From the NCBI RefSeq assembly GCF_040545425.1, contig NZ_JBEPLW010000002.1: a DNA stretch of 64,000 nucleotides; one strand, given 5' to 3'. The position numbers and the translations under genes were made by a program. The notes beneath the pieces were generated by a model. The model saw nothing but the letters and a program-made list of their open reading frames with translations, did not search any database and had not been told where the DNA came from. Below are positions 1-8,215 of the stretch, in pieces (the stretch's first letter is position 1; each line of letters starts with the position of its first letter). Source of the stretch: Bhargavaea ullalensis (GTDB lineage Bacteria; Bacillota; Bacilli; Bacillales_A; Planococcaceae).

Positions 1-1623
1 GGACTGTGCGGATTTCCGAAGCGGATCGAAAGCGAGCATGACGTTTGGGAAACCGGACACAGCTCCACGTCACTTTCCGCTGCGATGGGAATGGCGGCAG
101 CCCGTGACATCAAACGGATGAACAATTATGTGGTGCCGGTGATCGGCGACGGTGCGCTGACCGGAGGAATGGCACTGGAAGCGCTGAACCACATCGGCTC
201 GGAAAAAACGGACATGACGGTCATCCTGAATGACAATGAAATGTCCATCGCCCCGAACGTCGGTGCGCTGCACAACGTACTTGGACGCCTGCGCACGGCA
301 GGCAAGTACAACAAGGCGAAGGACGAGCTTGAACTGCTTCTCAAAAAAGTTCCGGCAGTCGGCGGCAAGCTTGCCGCAACGGCGGAGCGCGTCAAGGACA
401 GCCTGAAATACCTGCTCGTCTCCGGCGTGTTCTTCGAGGAGCTCGGATTCACTTATCTCGGACCTGTCGACGGACACAGCTTCGAAGATCTGGAGTCCAC
501 GCTGAATTACGCGAAAAAAATGGACGGCCCGGTGCTCGTTCATGTGATCACGAAAAAAGGCAAGGGATTCCGTCCGGCCGAAGAAGACAAAGTGGGCACC
601 TGGCACGGCACCGGTCCGTACAAGCTCGAAACGGGCGCACTCATCAAGTCTCCTGCAGCCGGTCCCGCCTGGAGTGCGCTCATCTCCGAAACTGTGCGCA
701 AGGTCGCCCGCACGGACCGCCGGGTGGCGGCCATCACGCCGGCCATGCCGGTCGGATCCAAGCTGGAAGGATTCGCATCGGAATTCCCGGACCGGATGTT
801 CGATGTCGGGATTGCCGAACAGCATGCCGCCACGATGGCGGCGGGCATGGCCGCGGAAGGCATGAAGCCGTTCCTTGCGATCTACTCGACGTTCCTGCAG
901 CGTGCCTATGACCAGATGCTGCACGACATCTCCAGGCAAAATCTGAATGTCTTCGTCGGTATCGACCGCGCCGGCCTTGTCGGAGCGGACGGGGAGACCC
1001 ATCAGGGCGTGTTCGACATCGCGTTCCTCCGCAGCATGCCGAACTTCACGATCATGATGCCAAAAGACGAAAATGAAGGACAGCACATGGTCCGCACGGC
1101 AATCTCGTACGACAGCGGGCCGATTGCGCTCAGATATCCGCGCGGCAACGGCATCGGTGTGCCGATGGACGAGGAACTCCGCGAAATCCCGATCGGTTCA
1201 TGGGAAATCCTCAAGGAAGGCAAAGATGCCGCGATCGTCACATTCGGGACCACCATCCCGATGGCATTTGCCGCAGCGGAACGGCTGGCCGAAAAAGGCA
1301 TTGACGCGGAAATCGTCAACGCCCGCTTCATCAAGCCGTTCGACGAGGAGATGCTGATCAGCCTGCTCGACCGGAACATCCCGATCATGACGGTGGAAGA
1401 AGCGGTGCTAGCCGGCGGTTTTGGCAGCGGCGTCCTCGAGTTCGCCCATGATCACGGCTACCACCATTCGGTGATCGGCCGGATGGGGATTCCCGATCAT
1501 TTCATCGAACACGGCAATGTCGGTGAACTGCTGAAGGAAATCGGGATGACCGATGAAAACCTGGCGGTCCGCGTGGAAGAGCTCGTCGGTCTGTCCCGCG
1601 AGGAAAGGACGAAGGTCCTGTGA
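1..1623 (+). CDS. dxs: 1-deoxy-D-xylulose-5-phosphate synthase, 5'-truncated by window edge
   Basis: The reading frame is open from base 1 and gives 540 residues. Bacillus Dxs is about 630 residues, so roughly the first 93 lie outside the window. Dxs condenses pyruvate and glyceraldehyde 3-phosphate with thiamine diphosphate to make DXP, the first step of the MEP isoprenoid pathway, and also feeds thiamine and pyridoxal synthesis. The fragment begins in a highly conserved stretch (GLCGFPKR, then ETGHSSTSLS). It contains the TPP-binding motif GDGALTGGMALEA near visible residue 49, followed by the NDNEMSI segment, and then the transketolase pyrimidine and C-terminal domains (GIAEQHA, RAGLVGADG). 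The stop codon overlaps the GTG start of tlyA, so the two are translationally coupled. Family assignment is very secure. Confidence 0.97.
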   Translation, partial: GLCGFPKRIESEHDVWETGHSSTSLSAAMGMAAARDIKRMNNYVVPVIGDGALTGGMALEALNHIGSEKTDMTVILNDNEMSIAPNVGALHNVLGRLRTAGKYNKAKDELELLLKKVPAVGGKLAATAERVKDSLKYLLVSGVFFEELGFTYLGPVDGHSFEDLESTLNYAKKMDGPVLVHVITKKGKGFRPAEEDKVGTWHGTGPYKLETGALIKSPAAGPAWSALISETVRKVARTDRRVAAITPAMPVGSKLEGFASEFPDRMFDVGIAEQHAATMAAGMAAEGMKPFLAIYSTFLQRAYDQMLHDISRQNLNVFVGIDRAGLVGADGETHQGVFDIAFLRSMPNFTIMMPKDENEGQHMVRTAISYDSGPIALRYPRGNGIGVPMDEELREIPIGSWEILKEGKDAAIVTFGTTIPMAFAAAERLAEKGIDAEIVNARFIKPFDEEMLISLLDRNIPIMTVEEAVLAGGFGSGVLEFAHDHGYHHSVIGRMGIPDHFIEHGNVGELLKEIGMTDENLAVRVEELVGLSREERTKVL

Positions 1624-2444
1624 CGGAGCGGCAGCCGAAAGAACGAATCGACACGCTGCTCGTGGAGCGCGGGCTGTTTGACTCGCGCGAGCAGGCCAAG
1701 CGGGCGGTCATGGCGGGCATCATCTTTTCCGGTGACCGGCGGATCGACAAGCCGGGTGAAAAGCTGCCGGCGGATTCGGCAATCCGCGTCAAGGGCGACC
1801 GGCCGAAGTATGTGAGCCGGGGCGGGCTGAAGCTGGAAAAAGCGCTCGACGTCTTTGATCTTTCCGTCGAAGGCAAGCGGTTCCTCGACATTGGCGCCTC
1901 AACCGGCGGTTTCACCGACTGTGCACTGCAGAACGGCGCCGTCCGGGGCTATGCGCTGGATGTCGGCTACAACCAGCTCGCCTGGAAACTGAGGGAAGAT
2001 CCACGCGTCACCGTCATGGAGAGGGTCAACTTCCGACATGCGACGCCGGATCTGTTCACGGAAGGCGCACCGGAATTTGCCACGATCGATGTGTCCTTCA
2101 TTTCACTGGCGCTCATCCTTCCGACGCTCAAGACGATCCTGATGCCCGGCGGCGACGTGATTTCACTCGTCAAGCCCCAGTTCGAGGCAGGACGGGAAAA
2201 GGTCGGAAAAAAGGGGATCATCCGCGATCCGGCCATCCATCTTGAAGTGCTGGAAAAAACGGCGGACATCGCCGTGAATAGCGGCTTCGATCTGCTGGCG
2301 GCTGAATTTTCCCCCGTGACCGGCGGGGAAGGGAACATCGAGTTCCTGTTCCATCTCCGGTCCTCCGATCAACCGGGCATCCGTCTTGAAAGCGGCAGGC
2401 TGGCGGAAGTCGTGAAACAGGCACATGCGGCGCTGGATCACTGA
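1620..2444 (+). CDS. tlyA: TlyA family 2'-O-ribose rRNA methyltransferase / hemolysin-like (YqxC)
   Basis: The protein has 274 residues and starts with GTG inside the dxs stop codon (GTGA overlap). An S4 RNA-binding domain covers about residues 6-66 and ends in YVSRGGLKLEKAL. An FtsJ/RrmJ-type Rossmann methyltransferase domain follows, with the SAM-binding loop LDIGASTGGF at 89-98, an IDVSF segment near 156-160 and VKPQFE near 184-189. The family methylates 16S and 23S rRNA with SAM. Characterised members confer capreomycin sensitivity, and the historical hemolysin label is misleading. The order dxs-tlyA-ahrC-recN matches B. subtilis. The target nucleotides in this organism are not known from sequence. 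Confidence 0.93.
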   Translation: MTERQPKERIDTLLVERGLFDSREQAKRAVMAGIIFSGDRRIDKPGEKLPADSAIRVKGDRPKYVSRGGLKLEKALDVFDLSVEGKRFLDIGASTGGFTDCALQNGAVRGYALDVGYNQLAWKLREDPRVTVMERVNFRHATPDLFTEGAPEFATIDVSFISLALILPTLKTILMPGGDVISLVKPQFEAGREKVGKKGIIRDPAIHLEVLEKTADIAVNSGFDLLAAEFSPVTGGEGNIEFLFHLRSSDQPGIRLESGRLAEVVKQAHAALDH

Positions 2445-2499
2445 AAAACGGCGACCGGGACGCAGGGGCTCTCCACTCACATTGAAATGCCCACAGTCA

Positions 2500-2583
2500 G
2501 CAAAAAGCAAGGAAGTCGCGGAATCCTGAATGGGCAACGCGGCAGCCGGCCTTTGTGAAACGGCCGCGCTCCTTGCTTTTTGC
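2500..2583 (+). terminator. Long-loop stem-loop after tlyA
   Basis: GCAAAAAGCAAGG at 2500-2512 is perfectly inverted at 2571-2583. The right arm continues into a T-rich stretch. Inside the 58-base loop, CGCGG (2517-2521) can pair with CCGCG (2563-2567), and further GGCC blocks can pair, so the whole segment can fold into one long hairpin. It lies between the tlyA stop and ahrC, consistent with a terminator, although the loop is much longer than usual. The rest of 2445-2723 holds a candidate ahrC promoter and nothing else I can assign. Confidence 0.55.
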
Positions 2584-2648
2584 TTTTTCTGTGCAGGAAA
2601 TTTCGTGGAGCCGCCAGGCGTTTTCGCATTGAAAGCAATCCATATTAA

Positions 2649-2677
2649 TTGTCCGCCAAATTGGATAATGGTACATT
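2649..2677 (+). promoter_or_regulatory. Candidate sigma-A promoter for ahrC
   Basis: TTGTCC (2649-2654), a 17-base spacer and TACATT (2672-2677), about 45 bases upstream of the ahrC start. Both hexamers match the consensus at 4 of 6 positions. The local AT richness supports it, but the call rests on spacing and weak hexamers only. Confidence 0.35.
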
Positions 2678-2723
2678 CATATTAGAAATCAAGCATTGCA
2701 GCAAACCGACCGGAGGGAAAAAT

Positions 2724-3173
2724 GTGAGCAAAGGGCAACGCCATATACGCATCCGCGAAATCATCGCCCATCATGAAATCGAGACCCAGGACGAGCTTGT
2801 CGACCGGCTCAGGGCGGAAGGGTTCAATGTCACCCAGGCCACCATTTCTCGTGACATCAAAGAACTTCACTTGGTGAAAGTCCCGCTGAAGGACGGACGC
2901 TATAAATATAATCTGCCGGCAGAGCGCAGTTTCGACCCGAGCAGAAAACTTCACCGTGCGCTGACGGACGCTTTTGTCAGCATCGACGGGGCCGGGCATT
3001 TCCTCGTCATGAAAACACTCCCCGGAAACGCCCATGCCATCGGCTCCCTGATCGACCAGATCGAATGGGAGGAAGTGATCGGGACGATCTGCGGGGACGA
3101 TACGATTCTCATCCTTTGCCGCGACAGCGAGCAGCGCTCCGAGTTCAGGGAGAAACTGCTCGGCATGCTTTGA
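2724..3173 (+). CDS. ahrC: Arginine repressor/activator AhrC (ArgR family)
   Basis: The protein has 149 residues, the usual length of B. subtilis AhrC. The GTG start at 2724 was chosen because GGAGGG lies just upstream and the protein then begins SKGQRHIRIRE like the family; the open frame extends further upstream to 2649. The N-terminal winged helix (about 1-70) carries SRDIKELHL at 42-50. The C-terminal oligomerisation and arginine-binding domain carries GTICGDDTILIL with the Gly-Asp-Asp-Thr at 124-127. The hexamer with bound L-arginine represses biosynthetic arg operons and activates catabolic ones. A likely target in this window is argGH, which has repeated CATGAATAA elements upstream. 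Confidence 0.95.
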   Translation: MSKGQRHIRIREIIAHHEIETQDELVDRLRAEGFNVTQATISRDIKELHLVKVPLKDGRYKYNLPAERSFDPSRKLHRALTDAFVSIDGAGHFLVMKTLPGNAHAIGSLIDQIEWEEVIGTICGDDTILILCRDSEQRSEFREKLLGML

Positions 3174-3188
3174 TCGGAGGTGTTCCGG

Positions 3189-4892
3189 ATGCTGCGTGAA
3201 TTATCCATCAAGAATTTTGCGATCATCAGTGAGTTATCGATCAGCTTCGACTCCGGGCTGACCGTTTTGACCGGTGAGACCGGCGCAGGAAAGTCGATCA
3301 TCATCGATGCCGTCCAGCTGCTCGCGGGCGGCAGGGGTTCCAGCGAATTCATCCGCCACGGCGAAAAGAAAGCGGAGCTCGAGGGCATGTTCATCCTCGA
3401 CAATCCGGCACACGCCGTCTTCCGGAAGCTGGAGGAGAACGGCATCTCCCATGAGGAAGGCACCGTCATCCTCAGGCGCGATATCGCCCAGTCCGGCAAA
3501 AGCACATGCCGGATCAACGGCAAGCTCGTGACGATCGCCATCCTGCGGGAAATCGGCGCGTCGATCATCGATATCCACGGCCAGCATGAAACACAGGAAC
3601 TGATGGATGAGCAGCGCCATGTGCTTCTGCTTGACCAGTTCGGCTGGGAGTCGGTCGCGCCGGCAAAGGAAAGCTACACGAAGCTGTTCGAGCGATACTC
3701 GAAGCTCCGCCGCCGGCTGACGCAGTATGAAGACTCCGAACAGCAGATCGCCCATAAAATCGACCTGTACCGTTTCCAGATCGGTGAAATCGATGATGCC
3801 GGCTTCCATGACCAGGAGGAAGAAGAGCTGACGGAAGAACGTTCGAGGCTGAAGAACTTCCACACGATCTACGAGCGGATCGCATCGGCCTATGAAGCGA
3901 TCCAGGGCGAGTCGAAGGGACTCGACTGGACCGGAGCCGCGATGAGCGACCTGGAACATGCCGCTACCGTCGACCCGGCCGTCGGAGAGCAGTCCACTGC
4001 CGTATCGGATGCCTTTTATACATTGCAGGACGCGGCGTTTTCGCTCAAGGGACTCATGGATGAAATGGAATTTGATCCGGTCCGGCTCGATGAAGTCGAG
4101 CAGAGGCTGGCCCTCCTGCAATCCATGAAGCGGAAGTACGGCTCCGACATTCCGGAGATCATCGCTTACCGGGAGAAGATCGGTTCGGAACTTGAAAAGC
4201 TGGAAAACCGGGATGAACGGCTCCGCGAAGACAGGGGCGAAATCGATGCGCTGGAAGAAGATCTGAAGGTGGAAGCGGAGGAACTGGCGGTGTTGCGGCG
4301 GCGCGCCGCAGAGGATCTTTCCGAAGCGATCCACAGGCAGCTGAAGGAGCTGTATATGGAGAAGGCGGAGTTCAGTGTTTCCTTCAGTCCTCGGGAGAGG
4401 TTCGACCGGGAAGGGGCGGAGGACGTGACGTTCCTCATTTCGGCAAACGTCGGCGAGCCGCTGAAGCCGCTTGCCAAAGTGGCTTCCGGCGGGGAACTGT
4501 CGCGGATCATGCTGGCCCTGAAGTCCATCTTCTCCAAACACCAGGAAGTGACGTCGATCATCTTTGACGAAGTCGACACAGGCGTCAGCGGACGGGTGGC
4601 ACAGTCAATTGCCGAAAAAATTGCCGCAATCAGCATTCATTCCCAGGTTCTTTGCATTTCCCATCTTCCGCAGGTGGCGGCGATGGCAGACCACCATCTC
4701 CTGATCCGCAAGGATGTCACGGGAGACCGGACCGAGACGACCGTGGAGGAACTGGCGGGCGTCGGCAGGACGGAAGAACTGAGCCGGATGATGACCGGGG
4801 CGGAAATGACGGAATTGACAAAACAGCATGCGGATGAGCTTCTCCGCATGGCCGAAGAACGAAAGATTGAACTTTCCGGACACGCAGGGTGA
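3189..4892 (+). CDS. recN: DNA repair protein RecN (SMC-like ATPase)
   Basis: The protein has 567 residues. ATG 3189 was preferred over GTG 3180 because GGAGG (3176-3180) lies 8 bases before it and the N-terminus then reads MLRELSIKNFAII as in RecN. The Walker A motif GETGAGKS is at 29-36. The long central helical region is coiled-coil-like and rich in Glu and Arg. Near residue 433 there is an ABC signature SGGELSR, and near 457 the Walker B IIFDEVDTG. RecN is recruited early to double-strand breaks and promotes end tethering before RecA loading. It follows ahrC by 15 bases, the usual firmicute arrangement, and is probably co-transcribed with it. Confidence 0.96.
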   Translation: MLRELSIKNFAIISELSISFDSGLTVLTGETGAGKSIIIDAVQLLAGGRGSSEFIRHGEKKAELEGMFILDNPAHAVFRKLEENGISHEEGTVILRRDIAQSGKSTCRINGKLVTIAILREIGASIIDIHGQHETQELMDEQRHVLLLDQFGWESVAPAKESYTKLFERYSKLRRRLTQYEDSEQQIAHKIDLYRFQIGEIDDAGFHDQEEEELTEERSRLKNFHTIYERIASAYEAIQGESKGLDWTGAAMSDLEHAATVDPAVGEQSTAVSDAFYTLQDAAFSLKGLMDEMEFDPVRLDEVEQRLALLQSMKRKYGSDIPEIIAYREKIGSELEKLENRDERLREDRGEIDALEEDLKVEAEELAVLRRRAAEDLSEAIHRQLKELYMEKAEFSVSFSPRERFDREGAEDVTFLISANVGEPLKPLAKVASGGELSRIMLALKSIFSKHQEVTSIIFDEVDTGVSGRVAQSIAEKIAAISIHSQVLCISHLPQVAAMADHHLLIRKDVTGDRTETTVEELAGVGRTEELSRMMTGAEMTELTKQHADELLRMAEERKIELSGHAG

Positions 4893-4906
4893 TTGCGTGT
4901 CTTTTT
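4879..4906 (+). terminator. Rho-independent terminator of ahrC-recN
   Basis: GACACGCA (4879-4886) pairs with TGCGTGTC (4894-4901) around a 7-base loop, followed by TTTTT. It overlaps the last codons and the stop of recN. Confidence 0.8.
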
Positions 4907-5021
4907 CTATTGTTTTTTAATGTAAATTTTGCTTTTCGAAGTTCCTCTCCTGCTTAAAAGTACCGGACATAACAAAAGCCGCCGCGAGCATCATAACGGT
5001 ACAACGATCAGGAGGTGAAAC

Positions 5022-5984
5022 ATGCGATGGATTAGCCGGAAACTGTTGTTGCCGGTCCTCCTTTTGTTGATGATGCTTCCGGCCGGCGCCGCGATGGCGC
5101 AGAAGCCGAAATCACTCATCCCGATGGGCCACTCGATCGGAATCCATCTTGACCTGGGCAGGGTGATGGTGACCGATGACGTGATGGTCGGAAACGGAAA
5201 CTGGCTGAGGGCTGGCGATTTCATCGAGTCACTGGACGGAGCCAAAGTCACCGACACGGCCGGCATCACCCAACTTGCCGGCAATCTGAAAGACGGGGCG
5301 GAGGCAGAGCTGTCTGTTGAGCGGGAAGGAAAACCGGTGGTCGTGACGGCAGAAAAAAAGGAACTTGAAAATCTGCCGGCATTCATCAGAGAACGGACGG
5401 AAGGCGTCGGAACGCTTTCTTATATCGATCCGCAGACGGGCGAGTACGGTGCGCTCGGCCATCAGATCGTCGACCGTGCGCTGGACGGACCGCCACCGTT
5501 TACGGGCGGGTCGATCCACCTGGCCGACATCGAGCAGATCCGCAAAAGTGAGCCGGGTGTTCCCGGGTACAAAATTTCCTCGGTGAAATCCGGCACAAAA
5601 CTGCTCGGAGACATCCGGGATAATGATGTATACGGGATTTTCGGCAAATGGACATCATCGTTAAAAGGAGCATTCCCCGAACCACTCGGAGTTATGCGGC
5701 CGGAGGAAATCAAGGAAGGCGACGCCAAGATCTTGACGACCATCGAAGGCGTGGAGATCGGAACTTACGGCATCCGCATCACTTCCACGGCATCCGGCGC
5801 ATTCCGCTTCACTGTGACCGATGAGGAACTCATCAAAAAAACGGGCGGGATTCTCCAGGGAATGAGCGGCAGTCCGATCATCCAGGACGGGAAATTTGCG
5901 GGTGTGATCACCCATATGTTTGTGGAAGAGCCGACGAAAGGCGCGGGTCTTCCTGTCGGAGAAATGACAAAGAAAAAACCTTGA
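5022..5984 (+). CDS. spoIVB: SpoIVB-like S55 serine peptidase, short form
   Basis: The protein has 320 residues; B. subtilis SpoIVB has about 425. Residues 1-26 form a signal sequence or membrane anchor. A PDZ domain follows directly (about 35-115), and the S55 peptidase domain runs from about 125 to the end. The expected triad is present: His147 in YGALGH, Asp267 in VTDEEL and Ser282 in QGMSGSP. In B. subtilis, forespore SpoIVB cleaves SpoIVFA to trigger sigma-K processing. Here the roughly 95-residue linker between membrane anchor and PDZ is absent, and the conserved end of the family is replaced by a short Lys-rich tail. The start has a good AGGAGGTGA site. The position between recN and spo0A is syntenic. 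Whether it still serves sporulation is uncertain. Confidence 0.85.
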   Translation: MRWISRKLLLPVLLLLMMLPAGAAMAQKPKSLIPMGHSIGIHLDLGRVMVTDDVMVGNGNWLRAGDFIESLDGAKVTDTAGITQLAGNLKDGAEAELSVEREGKPVVVTAEKKELENLPAFIRERTEGVGTLSYIDPQTGEYGALGHQIVDRALDGPPPFTGGSIHLADIEQIRKSEPGVPGYKISSVKSGTKLLGDIRDNDVYGIFGKWTSSLKGAFPEPLGVMRPEEIKEGDAKILTTIEGVEIGTYGIRITSTASGAFRFTVTDEELIKKTGGILQGMSGSPIIQDGKFAGVITHMFVEEPTKGAGLPVGEMTKKKP

Positions 5985-5999
5985 ATAGAAAGTTGTCGG

Positions 6000-6026
6000 C
6001 CATACCTAAGCAGGTATGGTCTTTTC
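6000..6026 (+). terminator. Terminator after spoIVB
   Basis: CCATACCT (6000-6007) pairs with AGGTATGG (6012-6019) around a 4-base loop and is followed by TCTTTT. Confidence 0.8.
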
Positions 6027-6038
6027 CTGATTTTTCAT

Positions 6039-6157
6039 TATAATGAAAGTGTACATCACAGAGTGCGAATTGTGGAATCACGTCGAATCTTGTCTAAAAG
6101 TTCGTCCAAAGGTCTCAATTTTCCAATCCATGGAGGGGAGAGGTCGCAAATGTCGAA
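6039..6157 (+). promoter_or_regulatory. spo0A upstream region: -10 element and 0A-box-like sites
   Basis: A perfect TATAAT lies at 6039-6044, but its -35 (around 6017-6022, TGGTCT) is weak. Further downstream are a perfect Spo0A box TGTCGAA at 6151-6157 and a one-mismatch copy CGTCGAA at 6081-6087. The B. subtilis spo0A promoter region is autoregulated through such boxes, so autoregulation is plausible here. I could not find a convincing sigma-H promoter. Confidence 0.45.
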
Positions 6158-6218
6158 TTACACGGGTAAGTGCCTGGGATGGTCTTCACTTATAAAGGGG
6201 GAGCATGAAAGTGGATAA
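6150..6218 (+). CDS. Possible 22-residue leader ORF overlapping the spo0A start
   Basis: ATG at 6150 is preceded by a strong GGAGGGGAG (6132-6140) at 9 bases and opens a 22-codon frame. It runs through the spo0A Shine-Dalgarno site and stops at TAA 6216-6218, seven bases beyond the spo0A GTG start and in a different frame. The peptide (starting MSNYTGKCLGW) has no recognisable domain. If translated, it would couple ribosome traffic to spo0A initiation. The evidence is the ribosome-binding site and the overlap only, so it may be chance. Confidence 0.35.
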   Translation: MSNYTGKCLGWSSLIKGEHESG

Positions 6219-6999
6219 AATTAAAGTCGCAATCGCCGACGACAACCGTGAATTGGTGAAAACGATGTTGCAATACTTCGAAAATCATCCGGAGATTGAA
6301 GTGACGGGAACGGCCGCAAACGGGAAGCTCTGTTTGTCGATGCTGGAAGAACAATCGCCGGATGTCCTCCTTCTCGACATTATCATGCCGCACCTGGACG
6401 GAATCGGCGTGCTGGAGGAGCTGCGTGCGGATGGCCGGGCAGACAACATGGACATCATCATGCTGACGGCATTCGGTCAGGAAGAAATCATGAAACAGGC
6501 GGCGGAACTGGGCGCTTCCTATTTCATCCTCAAGCCGTTTGAGTTTGACCGGCTCGTCCACCAGATTCTCCAGATGAAGGGCGGCCGTTCGGTGAAGCAG
6601 CCGGCATCCGTGCTGGAGACAGGGCGACAGCAGACCGTCAGCAAAAAAGCGATCGACACCGCCGTCACCGCGATCATCAAGGAAATCGGCGTGCCGGCCC
6701 ACATCAAGGGCTATGCGTTCCTCCGTGAAGCGATCACGATGGTCTACAACGACGTCGATCTTCTCGGCTCCGTGACGAAAGTCCTCTATCCGGAAATCGC
6801 CGAGAAATTCTCGACGACGCCGTCGCGTGTTGAGCGGGCGATCCGCCATGCCATCGAAGTGGCCTGGAACCGGGGCAACTACGAAGTCATTTCGAAGATG
6901 TTCGGCTATACGGTCCATCATATGAAGAGCAAGCCGACCAACTCGGAGTTCATCGCAATGGTCTCTGACCGGCTGCGCCTGGAGTTCATGATCGCGTGA
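6211..6999 (+). CDS. spo0A: Sporulation master response regulator Spo0A
   Basis: The protein has 262 residues. GTG 6211 was chosen over ATG 6205 because GGGGGAG (6197-6203) is 7 bases from GTG and only 1 from ATG, and because B. subtilis spo0A also starts with GTG. The receiver domain (about 1-120) has the acidic pair Asp10/Asp11, phospho-acceptor Asp56 in LLLDIIMPHLDG, Thr86 and Lys108. The DNA-binding effector domain begins near residue 150 at IGVPAHIKGY and includes the recognition region TPSRVERAIRHAIEVAW. Phosphorylated Spo0A binds TGTCGAA boxes and controls sporulation, biofilm and transition-state genes. All key residues are intact, so the protein should be functional even if downstream sporulation genes are reduced. 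Confidence 0.97.
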   Translation: MDKIKVAIADDNRELVKTMLQYFENHPEIEVTGTAANGKLCLSMLEEQSPDVLLLDIIMPHLDGIGVLEELRADGRADNMDIIMLTAFGQEEIMKQAAELGASYFILKPFEFDRLVHQILQMKGGRSVKQPASVLETGRQQTVSKKAIDTAVTAIIKEIGVPAHIKGYAFLREAITMVYNDVDLLGSVTKVLYPEIAEKFSTTPSRVERAIRHAIEVAWNRGNYEVISKMFGYTVHHMKSKPTNSEFIAMVSDRLRLEFMIA

Positions 7000-7107
7000 T
7001 CCTGCCTGCGACCGCCTCACGGTCCTTTCGCGTTAATTGCATCCGTTCTGCGGGTATACACGCCGTGTGGCGAAATTGCCGGCGCAAAAGGACGGTGGTG
7101 AGGGATC

Positions 7108-7824
7108 ATGAGGATCTATGCGCACAGGGGAGCGTCCGGCTCGGCGTTTGAAAACACCCGCCATGCCTTTGAGGAAGCGGTCCGGCTCGGTGCGGACGGG
7201 ATCGAGACCGATGTGCAGCTCACGGGAGACGGAGAACCGGTCATTGTGCATGACGCGGACCTGTACAGGGTCACCGGCAAACGGAAGTTCATCACGGAGC
7301 TGAGCGCACAAGAAGCGGCCCGCCTCAGGCTGGGGAGAAACCGCTGGAAGCGGCTGTCCGGCGAGCGGATGATGACGCTCCGGGACCTGGCCGCGTGGGC
7401 GGCCGGCCACCCGGGCGTCGCCTTCAACATTGAAATCAAAGAAACGTTCCTGGAAAGGCCGGAAAAGGTGGGGAGTGTGCTGGACATCTGCAATGAATTC
7501 GGAGATGTTCATCTGTCCTCCTTCCATTATCCGTTGCTCGTCAAAGCCAAGTGGCTGGATCCCTCTGTGGAAACTGCACTCATAGCAACGAAAAAGTCAG
7601 ACTGGGACAACCTGGCCGGCTACCGGTCCGCGGATGCCTTCCATATTCATAAGAGGCTGTGGACGGGACGCTATCTTGAAGCACTCGCCGATAGCGGAAA
7701 AGCCGTCCGGGTGTACGGAGTGGACGGGAGCGAGCCGTTCATCATGCGGCCCGAAGCATTTGTCAAAGGCTGGATCACCGATTATCCGGAACAGGTCCAA
7801 CAGGCAATGAAAAAGGGTTTCTGA
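7108..7824 (+). CDS. Glycerophosphodiester phosphodiesterase (YqiK/GDPD family)
   Basis: The protein has 238 residues, start ATG 7108 with GGTGAGG upstream. It is a GDPD-family TIM barrel. His6 lies in AHRGAS, Glu15-Asn16 follow, the metal-binding Glu33 and Asp35 are in IETDV, and His48 lies in IVHDADL. All of these are the expected catalytic and metal residues. The family hydrolyses glycerophosphodiesters to glycerol 3-phosphate and an alcohol. There is no signal peptide, so it is probably cytoplasmic. The same gene lies between spo0A and bkdR in B. subtilis (yqiK). The exact substrate is not determined by sequence. Confidence 0.9.
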   Translation: MRIYAHRGASGSAFENTRHAFEEAVRLGADGIETDVQLTGDGEPVIVHDADLYRVTGKRKFITELSAQEAARLRLGRNRWKRLSGERMMTLRDLAAWAAGHPGVAFNIEIKETFLERPEKVGSVLDICNEFGDVHLSSFHYPLLVKAKWLDPSVETALIATKKSDWDNLAGYRSADAFHIHKRLWTGRYLEALADSGKAVRVYGVDGSEPFIMRPEAFVKGWITDYPEQVQQAMKKGF

Positions 7825-7852
7825 CGGGAATCGTCAGGAACCCTCTTTTTTT
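7814..7852 (+). terminator. Terminator of the GDPD gene
   Basis: AGGGTTTCTGACG (7814-7826) pairs with CGTCAGGAACCCT (7832-7844) with one mismatch and is followed by seven Ts. It spans the stop codon and also covers the 3' end of the convergent yqzF. Confidence 0.85.
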
Positions 7853-8085
7853 CGTTTGAACCGGTCTTCCGGTATCTTGCCTTTTCGCTGGTCGCGGCGA
7901 AGCAGAAACCCTGCAAAAAAGCCGATGCAGACGATCAGCAGGGCGAGACCCGCCAAAAACTGCAGCCAGACCCACGGGAACAGGCCGAACCGGATTCCGA
8001 AGAAGGAATCCCTCATCAGCTTGATGCCCCACGCGGCGCCGATACCGGGAATGAGCAGGACAATAAAAGCGGCAAGCCGCTGCAT
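7834..8085 (-). CDS. yqzF: DUF2627 family small membrane protein (YqzF)
   Basis: The protein has 83 residues. ATG at 8085 is preceded by AAAGGGGAGA, whereas the longer open frame to 8262 has no ribosome-binding site. There are two predicted membrane helices (about 4-22 and 42-63) separated by a short segment with FPWVWLQF, and a basic C-terminal tail. It matches B. subtilis YqzF in length, layout and position between yqiK and bkdR. The function is unknown. It is transcribed divergently from bkdR. Confidence 0.85.
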   Translation of the reverse strand: MQRLAAFIVLLIPGIGAAWGIKLMRDSFFGIRFGLFPWVWLQFLAGLALLIVCIGFFAGFLLRRDQRKGKIPEDRFKRKKEGS

Positions 8086-8162
8086 GCTGATCTCCCCTTT
8101 TCTCTCGTTCTCATTTTCCGATGCCATGTCAGGATTGTCAAGAAAGCCGCAATCGGTTATGA

Positions 8163-8188
8163 TGGGGATGGTATTGCAAAGCTTTGCA
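8163..8188 (+). promoter_or_regulatory. Candidate -24/-12 element and palindrome upstream of bkdR
   Basis: TGG at 8163-8165 and TTGCA at 8174-8178 have the exact GG-N10-GC spacing of sigma-54 promoters, but the -24 block reads TGGGGA instead of TGGCAC. The element runs into a perfect 14-base palindrome, TGCAAAGCTTTGCA (8175-8188), which could be an operator. The bkdR start is 27 bases further on. Confidence 0.35.
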
Positions 8189-8215
8189 TAAATCATACGA
8201 AGGGCCTGAACGATT

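Noticed and set aside
5940..6000. Frameshift at the end of spoIVB
   Set aside because: Neither alternative frame restores the usual C-terminal residues.
6061..6110. Sigma-H promoter for spo0A
   Set aside because: GAAT-type -10 motifs are present but no AGGA-type -35 at proper spacing.
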